Source of the DNA: Dioscorea cayenensis subsp. rotundata
Lineage: Eukaryota > Streptophyta > Magnoliopsida > Dioscoreales > Dioscoreaceae
DNA: 64,000 nt
Assembly: GCF_009730915.1 (NCBI RefSeq)
Contig: NC_052489.1
Span: forward strand, 1,612,001-1,676,000
Direction: 5' to 3'
Numbering within the stretch: the stretch's first letter is position 1; every line of letters begins with the position of its first letter. This document shows, piece after piece, positions 9,098-19,885 of this stretch. Below the pieces are notes generated by a model. The model did not search any database and was not told the DNA's origin. It worked only from the letters and a program-made list of their open reading frames with translations. Made by a program: the position numbers and the translations under genes.

Positions 9098-11887
9098 ATG
9101 CAGGGTCTTCTCAGCGACCTCTGGGGAGGCCTGGGCGGCGGCGACGGCGACGGCGGCAAGGTGCGAGTCGACAAGGCGCTAACAGTGAAGACCAAAGGTA
9201 ACTCCGAGGACGGTAAGCGTTCCTTTGCGCAGGTGGTGAGCTCGGAATCTTCGGGGGACTCTCACGAGTTGAAGCATTCGAAGAGAAGGTCGAAGGATAT
9301 GCAGGGTGGTGCCAGATTAGCAGGTGCGAAGCGGCCTAGATCTCCCAATGTGGCCACCTGCGGCCGATGCTTTCGCTCTTCCCACAAAACAGCGGAATGC
9401 CGTCATCAAGTTGTTTGTCTGAGGTGCGCCTGCGTCGGCCATATGGCGGCGAGATGCCCGGTTGCTCGCAGCCCAAACCGTAAGAGGATTCACGTGCGAT
9501 CTAAAAAGGTGGGCAAGATTGAAGAAGACGATAGGCGAAGGGAGGTGACTTCTCCGGTGATTCCACAGGTGGTGCACCATGAGCGACAAGAAATGGGCCA
9601 CTCTTCGCGTGCTTCGCTGTCTATCCCGCTTACTCCGGAGGTTGAGCAAAGGCGGGAAGATCTCGCTAGAGTAGCTGTTCTCTCGCTGGAGGAGGGACAC
9701 GTTAACGACTCCAGTATTCTGGAGGTTGTTCCAACTATTATCAACCGAACTCTCGCAGGTCCGATCACGCCTTTAAATGACTGCTCGTTTCTGATCCCGT
9801 TAGCTAACAGAGAGGAGGTCAGAGAGGTGTGTAAGATGGGCAGTTTCGCGGTCGCCACCAAGGATGGCCCTTGTACTTTGAAATTAGCACCGTGGTCGGC
9901 GGAGATTGGTGCGGTTGGCCGAGCTTCGGGCGCTGGTCAGTGGATGCACCTGTGGAATTTTCCACTGCATGGTTGGAGTTGGGGCACCATCGCTGAGGTG
10001 GTGAAGCCAGTTGGAGAACTGGTGGCTCTTTCACAGGCGACCACCCCCCACAAACTATTTTTATCGGTGCTGGTTCGTCGAAGACTTGGAGTGGTGTTGC
10101 CGTTTGAGCTGGATCTCAGCATGGGTATGAGGCGATATTCGGTGCTGATAACGGGCGAGAAGGATGCGGTACCGACCTTCCGGCGAGAGCTTAGTAGGTA
10201 TGTCCTGCCGGAATCTCGGGTGGAGACGGTGCAGCAACAGGTCCGAAGGTGCACGCATGAGGTTCCAGCTGTTGAGAAAGGTAAACATCTCTTGGGGCCG
10301 ACGGGTGACAAGCTAACAAGTTTACCGGTGAGGCCTAATCGTCGAGGACTGGTTGAGCCTGGCTCCCGTCCAGGTTTTACTGATGGTGGCGTACTGCCGG
10401 AGCCGGTGGTGCCTGAAGTTTCTGGCTTCACAGGGGCGAAGGAAGTGGTTGAGCTCAGCTCGAAGTCGCAGAGCTCGAGTGGTGGTGGATCGAGGTGTGG
10501 AGGGGCGGTGGAGCAAGGCTCCCGTCGGGATGCTGCGGTGACGATTCACTGCACTAGAGCACCGGGTGTTCGGACCGATGGTCCATCGCTGTCTAGGGAG
10601 CGACATGCTCGCGCTCAGATACCCGAGCAGCCGCGTCTAAAGCGACTCGACGGCCGGACGGGGCATGATGCTAGAGGCCGACGTGTCGATCTTTGGCAGG
10701 TTAAGGAAAAGAAGTCGACAGGTGGCATGCAGATCTCGTCCGAGGTTTCAGGCAAAGAGGAGCACGTGAGGATTTTAAGGAGAGAGGTTCTTAAGGGCTC
10801 ACGCGCGGACCTAGGTTCTCATAAAGTTAGGATGAAGCTTGATGGGCCCGTTTTTGTGGACCCAATCACGATGGGGAAGTTTGAAGTGAGTGCGGACCGG
10901 GATGATACGTGTTTAGGGGCTGAAAGTGACCCGCTCCTACTTTGCGAGGTGGGCTGTGATCTGGGCTTGGGACGCCCAACTCACGGGCCAGTGGACAATG
11001 ATTCCGGGCCTCTTAAGCTAGCTGGGCGGCAGGATAAGATTATCCATGTTAGTGTGAAGGAGGGAGAGCTTTTTTCCCTTGATAAAGTGGGGGTGGTGGG
11101 CCAAGAGTTGGTTAGTGGGCTTTCAGATGGGACTAGCAAGGAAATGGAGAATAATGAAGAAGCAGTGGGTGAGGCTGATCTGGTCATTGGGCCGACAGAG
11201 GGGCCACTTAGCATGGGTGACAAAGAGAATCTTGGGACTAGTTCTGATGTTTGTTCTAACCGGAATGGGGAGCTGGAATTGGAGAAGGTGGACTTCAATG
11301 ATGAATCTGTGTTGCCAAAATTGACTCCGCCGGGTGGTTTCAGCTGGGAATTCATTGCTGGAGGTTGGGCACTGCGACCCAATGTTGGTCAACCGGACAG
11401 GACTGTGGGCGGCTCGCACATGAGTTCGGTTGACTTGCACTCTCGGACACCATTAATGACTTCTTCTGACAATACTGAAGATTCAGATGACTCGTTCTCG
11501 GAATTTGAAAGGAATCTGCAGGAGCTATTACCTGGCCTACCTAGGGGATCTGAGACCGGCGAAGGGGATCAACCTTGCATTACCCGCAAGAGTGAGCGAA
11601 AGAAAAAGCCGTCTTCTCGCTTCAATGAGGAGGCCGGATTCATCGCTGAACCTCCAAGATCTTCCAAGAAAAAGGGGCAGAAAGGCGACACTGGGGAAGG
11701 TACTTCTTCCAAACCATGTTTAATTTCCGATTGGAATGATGCTCAGCTTGCTAATTACTGTGAAGCCTGTGGTATTTCTTTTTCCAGTGATGAAAATGCA
11801 TGTTTAAATCATATTCGTCACTTAGAACTAGTTAGACTAGCTCCATCGGAGAAGTTGGCTACCTCTACGGAGGAGCGTGCGAATTAG
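9098..11887 (+). CDS. LINE ORF1 (gag-like, two zinc knuckles)
   Basis: An intact 929-residue frame. Two CCHC zinc knuckles are visible: C88-C91-H96-C101 and C107-C110-H115-C120. After them comes a region like the DUF4283 nucleic-acid-binding domain of plant LINE ORF1 (W-N-F-P-L-H-G-W near residues 286-293). The N-terminus is glycine and basic rich; the middle is long and poorly conserved, and the C-terminus has a C-X2-C plus histidine cluster (residues ~893-913). In the family ORF1 coats the element RNA. ORF2 starts 8 bp after the stop. This is an L1 protein and not a host gene; no frame break is seen. Confidence 0.85.
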   Translation: MQGLLSDLWGGLGGGDGDGGKVRVDKALTVKTKGNSEDGKRSFAQVVSSESSGDSHELKHSKRRSKDMQGGARLAGAKRPRSPNVATCGRCFRSSHKTAECRHQVVCLRCACVGHMAARCPVARSPNRKRIHVRSKKVGKIEEDDRRREVTSPVIPQVVHHERQEMGHSSRASLSIPLTPEVEQRREDLARVAVLSLEEGHVNDSSILEVVPTIINRTLAGPITPLNDCSFLIPLANREEVREVCKMGSFAVATKDGPCTLKLAPWSAEIGAVGRASGAGQWMHLWNFPLHGWSWGTIAEVVKPVGELVALSQATTPHKLFLSVLVRRRLGVVLPFELDLSMGMRRYSVLITGEKDAVPTFRRELSRYVLPESRVETVQQQVRRCTHEVPAVEKGKHLLGPTGDKLTSLPVRPNRRGLVEPGSRPGFTDGGVLPEPVVPEVSGFTGAKEVVELSSKSQSSSGGGSRCGGAVEQGSRRDAAVTIHCTRAPGVRTDGPSLSRERHARAQIPEQPRLKRLDGRTGHDARGRRVDLWQVKEKKSTGGMQISSEVSGKEEHVRILRREVLKGSRADLGSHKVRMKLDGPVFVDPITMGKFEVSADRDDTCLGAESDPLLLCEVGCDLGLGRPTHGPVDNDSGPLKLAGRQDKIIHVSVKEGELFSLDKVGVVGQELVSGLSDGTSKEMENNEEAVGEADLVIGPTEGPLSMGDKENLGTSSDVCSNRNGELELEKVDFNDESVLPKLTPPGGFSWEFIAGGWALRPNVGQPDRTVGGSHMSSVDLHSRTPLMTSSDNTEDSDDSFSEFERNLQELLPGLPRGSETGEGDQPCITRKSERKKKPSSRFNEEAGFIAEPPRSSKKKGQKGDTGEGTSSKPCLISDWNDAQLANYCEACGISFSSDENACLNHIRHLELVRLAPSEKLATSTEERAN

Positions 11888-11895
11888 TTGTGCCT

Positions 11896-14800
11896 ATGAA
11901 TATTATCACTTGGAACGTGAGGGGTTTAGGGAAACCTGCTAAGAGGTTTCTGGTTAAGGATTTTCTGAATATGCATTTTGCGGACATCTGCTGTTTACAA
12001 GAGTTCAAACTTGAAGAGATCACTCCCACTACTTGGAGGGAAATTGGGGGCAGCCGGCTGGATGAGTTTTGCTTCGTGCCGGCGCGCAGATCGGCTGGGG
12101 GGATCATTATTGGTTGGAATAGTGCGATTCTTACCGGCTCCATTGTCTTTAAAGGAACTTTCAGCCTTACGATGGTTTTCTACTCCAAAAATGTGAATTT
12201 GACTTGGAGGTGCACTACGGTTTATGGACCTAACGCTAGATCGCTTAAGCAAGCTTTCTGGGAGGAACTGAGGGCTAGTGTGGGGTCCCAGGGGATGCCT
12301 TGGATCATTTGCCGGGATTTCAATGCCATTTTCAGAGTGGAAGACAAAAATGGTGGCCCACCCAACATGGACGACTTGAGGCAGGCAAATGCGTTTCTGC
12401 ATGACCTTAACCTCTTGGAACCCCCTGCGGTGGGTCGTAGATTTTCTTGGACTAATGGCCAATCGGAGCCGGTTTGGGTCAAGCTAGACAGGTTCGTTGT
12501 CAATTGCGAATGCGCTAACTTGTTCCCTAAGATGATCCAGAACAGCTTGCCTCGTCTAGGCTCTGATCACGTTCCTATCCGGCTTGAAGTGGGTTGCCAC
12601 TACTCTATTCCTAGACCTTTTAGGTATGAGTTGGCTTGGTCCACGGCGGAAGGTTTTGAGGACCTAGTTAAAAATTGGTGGGAGGAGTGTGCACCGCAAG
12701 GTTGTGGTGCCTTTGTTATGGCAAAAAAGTTGATGACGCTCAAAGGCCAACTGCGACATTGGGCAAAATTCTCTTTTGGCTCAATTAAACTCAAGAAACT
12801 GTCTTTACTTCATGAACTGGAAACATTGGACTCTTTTAGGGAGAATAGAATTTTATCTAATGAGGAGGCCAATCAGGAGGAGGCTTTTAGATCGGAACTT
12901 TCTCAAATACTTAAGCAGGAGGAAGTATACTGGAAGCAGCGTTCTAGGTTACAATGGTTGAAAGAGGGCGACGGTAATACAAGTTTTTTCCATGCTGTAG
13001 CCAACGGCCGTAAGAATAGAAATTTCATTCCCTGCATTTCTCACAATGTTGTAACAACTTCGGAACCTAAGGAAATTGGGAAAGTTTTTGAAGCTCGATT
13101 CCAGCAACAATTCGGCCTTAAGCGCTCAACACGGTTCCTGATCGACTTTCGGACATTATTGGCGAATAGGAATAGTGTGGACCTGTCGCAATAGGAAAGA
13201 CAGTTCTCGATGGAGGAAGTCAAGGCAGCTGTGTTTGACTTGGGTAAGGATAAGGCGCCGGGACCAGATGGCTTCCCTCTGTTTTTCTTCAGACAATTCT
13301 GGGAGGTTATCAAGATGGATTTGAAGCAACTTTGCGACGATTTTTTCTGGGGGAGAGCGAATTTAGAACGCATCAATTGGGCGAATATTGCACTGATTCC
13401 CAAGGTGGAGACCCCTGAAACGACGGGGGATTATCGTCCCATCAGTCTCATCAACTCCACACTAAAAATTCTTTCGAAGATCTTGGCAACTCGTCTCAGT
13501 GCGGTTATGCATGTATTGGTGGACTCGGACCAATCGGCTTTTTTAAAAGGGAGATGCATCTTGGATAACATTGCTACGGCGGAGGAGCTTCTCTTTAGCC
13601 TTCGTAAGCGTAAACTTTCGGGTTACATTCTCAAAGTGGACTTTGCCAAGGCGTTTGATCTTGTGGACTGGGACTTCTTATTTGATTTGCTTCAGGCGAG
13701 AGGTTTTGGAGATAGATGGATAGGGTGGATTAAAAAGATTCTTTCCTCCTCTAAAGCATCCATCATGATTAATGGATCCCCCAGTGGCTATATTAGGTAT
13801 CAAAGGGGGCTTAGGCAAGGGGATCCCTTATCTCCTTTATTGTTTGTGTTGGTAACCGATGTTCTTAGCGCAATGTTTGCTCACGCGCTCACAAACAAAA
13901 TTTTAATTGGGGTTCCTCTGGAGTTTGGGAGTAAATGCAATTTGCATTATGCGGATGATTTGTTGATCTTAACGTCCGAGGGTCTTGAAGACCTTAGGAT
14001 CATTAAACTTATCCTGTATTTGTTTGAGGGGATGTCGGGACTTGAAACGAATTTCTCGAAAACATGTTTGTTCTCAAGTAGAGTGGGCGAGCTTCCGGAT
14101 CAGGCGGCGGCAGCGACATTACATTGTAAGGTCGATCTTCTTCCTGTCACTTATCTGGGGATCCCTATTTCTGGGAGTAGACCGCGTCGGCAGGATTGGG
14201 ATGGGCTTATTCTCAAAGTGAGACGTAGACTGGCGGCCTGGAAGATGAAGCATATGTCTTTGGGCGGTCGTCTCACACTGGTGAACTCGGTGTTGTCTGC
14301 TATTCCGACATTTTGGATGTCAATTTTTCGATTACCTTGTTGGGTCATTAAAGGTATCGATATATTTAGAAGGGATTTCCTCTGGTCTGGGCCTGATTTA
14401 GAGCAACCAGGTTGCCGCCTTGTCTGCTGGAAAAATCTCTGTCGACCTAAGGATCAGGGGGGATGGGGTATATTGGATTTGGCTAGCTTCAACCAGGCAT
14501 TACTCGGGAAGTGGCTGTGGAAGTATATGTTAGACCCATCTTGGGGTGGTGCTAAAGTTATTCAATTCAACTACGGCCCCGCTAAGGCTAAGTTATGGCC
14601 CAATCAATCTGGGCGTATTTCCTTCTTTTGGAAAGGGGTCTTGACCAGCCTACCGGCATTTAGGAGTGGTATTTCTCATGAGATTACCTCGGGTAAGGAG
14701 ACACTTTTTTGGAAGGATGGATGGATCAACGGCATTGCGCCTATGAACCTGTGGCCTGATAAGTTTAGCAGGAGTCGTTGCCCTAACGGCACTTTACATG

Positions 14801-15463
14801 AGCTTGTCCATCTCTTAGATGAGAGTTCTTTTAATGGTAACGAGTTAATTTGCCATGTCCGTACACATGTGAGGAGACCCGTTAGTCAGTTGGAGGATAA
14901 AAAGAGTTGGAGACTTAGCGGGAATGGGTCATTCTCGGTGAAGTCCTTCTACAACTTCCTTATTGACGGCGGTCTCAGATGCCCGGTGGCGCATTTCTTT
15001 TGGCGTGGCGGCTGTCCGAAGAAAATCAACCTTTTTAATTGGCTTGCATGGAAAAACAAGATTCTAACTTTGGAAAATTTAGCGATCAGGAGATGCAACA
15101 GGCTTCCCACGGTTACCTGTGTCTTGTGTCATGCCGGATCAGAGTCGAACGATCATCTTTTCATTCATTGTCCTATCGCTAAACAAGTGTGGGAATACTT
15201 CGTCAGTATTCTCCATCTACCTTCAGCTCCGGCCGCGCTGGAAGATCTGTGGGGCCTCTAGAGGAGCTGTTTGCCTAATGACAAAAAAGGCGTTTGGGGA
15301 TTTAGTGGCGAAAGCAATTATCTGGAATATTTGGCTTGCTAGAAATAATTGTATTTTCAAGGCCAATCATATGCATATACATTGCCTCATTCTGAATATT
15401 GATCGTATGATCATATCTTGGTACTCTTCTGTCACAGAGGGACATAGAGAGAAGATGGACTGA
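11896..15463 (+). pseudogene. LINE ORF2: endonuclease-reverse transcriptase, one stop plus one frameshift
   Basis: Domains in order: an APE-like endonuclease (start M-N-I-I-T-W-N-V-R-G, catalytic S-D-H near residue 223), a reverse transcriptase (A-F-D-L-V-D-W near 13651, G-L-R-Q-G-D-P near 13808, catalytic Y-A-D-D at 13948-13959) and a C-terminal zf-RVT domain (C-V-L-C-H near 15117, H-C-P near 15166). An in-frame TAG at 13192-13194 separates endonuclease from reverse transcriptase; the same frame reopens at once. A second stop follows D-L-W-G-L at 15259-15261, after which the last segment (W-N-I-W-L-A-R-N-N) continues in another frame to 15463. The usual G-D-F-N motif reads C-R-D-F-N near 12307. 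The ATG at 11896 is preferred to a GTG two codons upstream. Confidence 0.92.
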
Positions 15464-15727
15464 CGACATCAATACTGCTAGAAGAAGCCCGGAGTTCATC
15501 TGCCGTACAGGGCGATTGACTTGGAAGAGACTCCGGGAGGAGACACTTTTTCCCGACGCGGCTAGGTGATGACTATACTTGTGTGGGGGGGCCGCTGGCT
15601 TTCGGGACGGATGTTCTTTGCTGTATCTTTGTTGTTTCTTTTGTTGTTGTTTGCAACCACACCTAGTGGTTGTTGACTTTTGTTCTTATTTTGCTTTTAA
15701 TGTTATGTGGTTGATCCACCTTTTCAA
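15464..15727 (+). other. LINE 3' untranslated region
   Basis: It carries the family 3' end GTGGTTGATCCACC shared with the truncated copies at 32154 and 47233. No coding content is seen. Confidence 0.7.
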
Positions 15728-15738
15728 AAAGCCTTATT

Positions 15739-15826
15739 GCATACTATTTCCATTATTCCATATTAAATAGATCTATTCCCTCTTAATTTGGCTTGCTATT
15801 TATTATTAAATTTGCCAGTAGTTGTT

Positions 15827-15858
<32 letters not shown>

Positions 15859-17262
15859 GACTTGCTTGATTTCTATTATTAATTTTGTTGGTTTTTAAAT
15901 GTTCATTATGTTTAGAAAAGTAAATGGAGGTGTTCCAAATATTAGCAATGTTTTTGAGGATACGTAGCCTTTATTGAGGCTACGTATCCTCAACAAATGT
16001 AAACTGAACCATTGTCAGTTTGAGAAACTGATCTGAATATATATATATAGTAACTTTTTAAACTCAATTGAAACTTTGAATCAGGGTGAGAAAGCTCTAC
16101 TAAGATTATTAAGATGTTTTGCAAGTTAAAAACCAAAAGGAATTAAATGAACCGGAACCAAAACCCTGGTTCCCGTTTCATTTTATTTTTTTTAAAAAAA
16201 ATATATAATATATAATATAATATTTTTTAATACATTTTAATTAAACACAACTGAATAACCATTTTGCAACCGGAACGAGAAAAATTATGATTATGTTTTG
16301 ATTCCAATGTTAAATGAGAGGCGCTCATTTGGAGCCATAATTGAATACGAATTCAACTTAGATCCGGTCTAACTATTAATATAAGCTAGAATAAATATAA
16401 ACTTTTAATTTTGAACGAAGCTCTTTTGGTTATTATAGCTTTTAAATAAAAGTGAATCATTCAAGTCTTCAAACACATAAGAATGACATATTTTAGACTT
16501 TATCGTTATAGAGTTACTTACATATAGTATTTTATAGTATTTTTAATTAATGATATAGAATGATGAGTTTACATCTCACATGATTTATTATTTTTTCTTA
16601 ATTCCTTAATTTTTAGTTAAAAATTTCTAAGTTACATTTTTTTTTATATGTTCTCTGACTTGTGTGTTTTGTTTTTTTTTTAATAACTTTGTGATTTATT
16701 CATATTATTTAAATTTAAAAAATCAAGTCAAACAACTAGTTTTTTCCGATTGTTTGAAGATCATGTTATCTTGAATGTACATAAATAACATGTAATTTAT
16801 TTTCTATTTCAAATTGAGTCACTTGTTTTTTTTTAATATATAGAAATATATCTCAAATTATTATTATTTTATATACATAAGGATAATATAGGAGAGGGAG
16901 GCAAGTGATCCTGCATTTTTAGGATTCAGCTAATCCACTATTAGTATTTTTCAGGTTTCATCTCTTATTTTTTAATTTTTTGATATAATTGTTTTTTGTG
17001 ATCTGACCTATCTACTTATGATAAAATTGTTGATGTAGTCCTCTCTAATATTGTATATTTGTAATTTTTTTAATAATTTTTTAATTAATTTGAATGATTT
17101 ATTTATTTTATTACATAAAAAATGACTGATATGACATCCAATACTAGATGTAACAAATTAGTTTCTTATATGTATATTTCTTATATAATATACATATAAG
17201 AAACTATACCTTCTAGGGGATTCAGATGATCCACTATCAGTATTTTCATGTCTCAATTGTAT
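15739..17262. repeat. Unnamed repeat, copy A, right part
   Basis: The sequence matches 33751-33810 and then 40630-41760, for example TGTAAACTGAAC near 16001 and 40634, and the GGTTCCCGTTTCA versus GGTTCCTGTTCCA block near 16170 and 40802. Two internal units of about 300 bp each contain a GATTCAGCTGATCCACTATTAG-like block (near 16921 and 17219; 41395 and 41707 in copy B). No coding frame is present. The family is unknown to me. Confidence 0.8.
15954..15993. repeat. Perfect hairpin, 16-bp arms and 8-bp loop
   Basis: The arms TTGAGGATACGTAGCC and GGCTACGTATCCTCAA are exact inverted copies around the loop TTTATTGA. The right arm is absent from repeat copy B, where the loop sequence CTTTATTG runs straight into TGTAAACTG. 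It may be a small insertion or excision scar. Confidence 0.85.
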
Positions 17263-17270
17263 CAAGTAGC

Positions 17271-17645
17271 TAGGGGTGGTAATGGGGCCGGGAATCCTCG
17301 ATCCCCGCAGGGACCCGACCTGACGGGGATGGGGATTCCCCGAATCCCTCTCCCATGGGGGGCGGGGATGGGGGCCAATCCGTCCCCGTTTCCTAAATGG
17401 GGATGGGGATGGGGAATGCCCTCCCCGCCTCGTGGGGATCCCGACCCGATTAAAATACACACACACATATATATATATATACATCCTCGATCCCCGCAGG
17501 GACCCGACCTGACGGGGATGGGGATTCCCCGAATCCCTCTCCCATGGGGGGCGGGGATGGGGGCCAATCCGTCCCCGTTTCCTAAATGGGGATGGGGATG
17601 GGGAATGCCCTCCCCGCCTCGTGGGGATCCCGACCCGATTAAAAT

Positions 17646-17681
<36 letters not shown>

Positions 17682-18078
17682 TGTGTGTATATGTATGTAT
17701 AATTTTTCCAACATTAAAAATTCAATGGTATAGGTGATAATATAAAAAACTCTAATTTTAATTTAATTGCGCTAATCACATAAACTATTTTTTTTAAACT
17801 AATAACAATTAAAATTAGATATAAGAGCCCTATGTTAAGTAGTTTTGATCTTATCATAATTTTATGTATATATTTATGTTGAGTCGTTTTTATGTTTCAA
17901 TATGTAATAATATTTTTACAACTAGCGAATCCCCGTGGGGAGGGAATCCCCTCGGGGATGGGGATGGGGAAGAGAATTCCCCCCGTCGGGGAATCGGGGA
18001 TGGGGAATCTCCGTCCCCGCCATAAACGGAGACGGAGACGGGGAGGGGCATCCCCGCTCCGCCTCGTTACCACCCCTA
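17271..18078. mobile_element. hAT-type non-autonomous element, GC-rich
   Basis: Termini TAGGGGTGGTAA (17271-17282) and TTACCACCCCTA (18067-18078) are perfect 12-bp inverted repeats. They are flanked by the 8-bp duplication CAAGTAGC (17263-17270 and 18079-18086), the signature size for hAT elements. Repeat copy B near 41757 shows the unfilled site. Outer parts are very rich in GGGGAT motifs; the middle (17700-17920) is AT-rich. No transposase is encoded: the long open frames on both strands are products of the GC-rich repeats. Confidence 0.9.
17294..17671. repeat. 189-bp perfect tandem duplication inside the hAT element
   Basis: Unit 1 is 17294-17482 and unit 2 starts at 17483 with the same ATCCTCGATCCCCGCAGG. 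The GC-rich body appears identical. Each unit ends in an (AC)n(AT)n microsatellite of different length, which probably mediated the duplication. Confidence 0.95.
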
Positions 18079-18239
18079 CAAGTAGCTTATGTCTTTTTAT
18101 CCGATATTACAATGAAACTTTAATAAAAAATTAATTTTTAAAAATATTTCAACTTATTTGCAAAAAAAAGAAAAAGAAAAAAAGAAGTAAACGCAATATT
18201 CAACAATGCAAGGGGCTTATTTGCAAAAGAGACCCCACA

Positions 18240-18560
18240 CTATAAACCTGTTGTTTCGGTGAAGCCGCGAGACATCGTATTATTGATTGTTATCTCCGCT
18301 CAGCGGTAAGCTTACCGCCGCCTCGTCCCTCGTGAAATCTCGCGAATTCTGCGCTTTGGGGGCAAAACTCTCGCCTTTGGAGCAGAATGCCTCAATGCCA
18401 GAAACCCTAGCTGGCGGATCCCGCCGCGTCAGTCACCGTTGCCGGATCTCACAGCCCTGCTCTTTGTCAGAGTCTTGCTGACCTCCCCGGGGATCTCCTC
18501 GCAGCGCAGCTTGTCTAAGGTTTGGATTTTGATTCTTGTCTTTAATTGGTAACAGTCCAA
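18240..18560. other. GC-rich block, possible non-coding first exon
   Basis: In an AT-rich surrounding this stretch has balanced composition, CG-rich words and a C-A-rich leader look, with AAACCCTAG at 18401. It may be the transcribed 5' end of a gene, perhaps an upstream non-coding exon for RRP36, but no splice donor or protein can be fixed. It could also be a relic exon. Confidence 0.35.
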
Positions 18561-19030
18561 GATGGTAAACTAAGCAGAATTTTTCTAAACTTGCTGAAAT
18601 TTGAAGATGTTTTGTTCTATGTTCTGGGAATAGCATGGATCTGTTGATTAATTTTGTTCTCAATCTCAATTCTTGCCCTAGCTGTAAACCCTAATTGTAA
18701 TTGCCCTTGTTTTTTCTATGTTCTGGGAATAGTTTCTAAAAGTCTAAAAACTAAGTTTTTCTACCATGTTAAAAAAATATAATTAAAAAAAATTTAAAAT
18801 ACTAAGTTACACTTAAGCAAGATGCAAGCATTAAAAAAATAAAATAAAATAAAATTCTATTCTAATTCTTTAATATAATAATAAATATTATTAAGTATGT
18901 AGATTCTATATTTTTTTCACCAATTTAGTATTATGTACTCTTTATAATAAAATTTGCTAATAAATTAAATATTTTTTTGAAATATAAAGACAAACTATTT
19001 CTTAATAAAAATATATGTAAATTACTTATA

Positions 19031-19074
<44 letters not shown>

Positions 19075-19135
19075 TTTCCAGGATATTGTAAAGCCAAGTT
19101 TATTTTACATTTCAAACCCACAGCGCAAGCGAGGG
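18561..19135. other. AT-rich non-coding stretch
   Basis: No gene is seen. A (TA)n microsatellite of about 35 bp lies at 19037-19071. Confidence 0.5.
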
Positions 19136-19885
19136 CCTCTACCCTAGTTATTATTATTATTATTTCAACAAAAATTTTTTATTATACTTATAATCAGAAT
19201 ATAAACCCCTAATAGCAATCATTCGTAACTCAAATACTTAATTATGGCGAAGGGAAAGGCACCAAATAGATAGGCCTAATGACGTGGATGCAAGTTATCA
19301 TCCACATCATTCTTTTTTCTACAAACAAATCATATGAATCCCTAAACTCTAAAAATTATAAAACATTATAAAATTTTATCTAAAATTTTATAATCTTACA
19401 CTTAAATACTATAAAACTATAAAACCATAAAACCATGTACTCAAAATTCTAAAAACATAAACTTTAAATACTAAATCTTAAATTTTAAATTCTAAATCCT
19501 AAACAATAAACTGTGGAATCCTAAACTCTAAGCCCTAGACAGTAAAAAGTAAATCTCCGTTTTAACATTTACGATTGAAATTAGGTTTTTCTTAAAAGAC
19601 ATAATGACACGGATGCTGATATGATACCAACTTGGCATCTACTACATCATTAGATCTATGTATTAATAATAATAATAATAATAACAATGTGGATGCTGTC
19701 ATGCTGATAGATGCTGATATGGTGCCAACTTGGCATTTACATCATCTGACCTATCTATTAGGACTAAATATTATTATTATTTCAGCAATTTTTTTTATTG
19801 TCCTCATAATCAGGATAAAAAACCCTAATAGCTTAATCCTTTAGAACTCAAAAGTTCAAAACACTTAATCATGGTGAAGGAAAAG
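19136..19885. repeat. Duplicated promoter/start region upstream of RRP36
   Basis: The block at 19139-19260 (TTATTATTATTATTTCAACA, then ATAAACCCCTAATAG, then CTTAATTATGGCGAAGGGAA) is repeated at 19755-19890, where it carries the real RRP36 start (CTTAATCATGGTGAAGGAAA). The upstream copy has an ATG in the same context but meets a stop after eight codons. Between them a GATGCTGATATG-containing block is itself repeated at 19613 and 19709. Confidence 0.75.

Larger units (their letters stand above)
9081..15727 (+). mobile_element. L1-type LINE, near full length
   Basis: A 6.6-kb non-LTR retrotransposon flanked by an 11-bp duplication AAAGCCTTATT (9070-9080 and 15728-15738). It sits inside repeat copy A, whose two halves rejoin across it as in copy B near 33741. 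ORF1 begins only 17 bp after the left boundary, so the 5' UTR and promoter are missing: a 5'-truncated insertion. The 3' end GTGGTTGATCCACCTTTTC is followed by a very short A run that merges with the duplication. Two truncated relatives lie at 32154 and 47233 on the minus strand with the same 3' end. Confidence 0.93.

Noticed and set aside
9317..11440. Minus-strand open frames opposite LINE ORF1
   Set aside because: Antisense shadows of a GC-richer coding region, with no domain.
17158..17733. Repetitive proline/glycine/histidine protein frames on both strands
   Set aside because: They are open on several frames because of the GC-rich tandem units and microsatellites in the hAT element. No start context or family.
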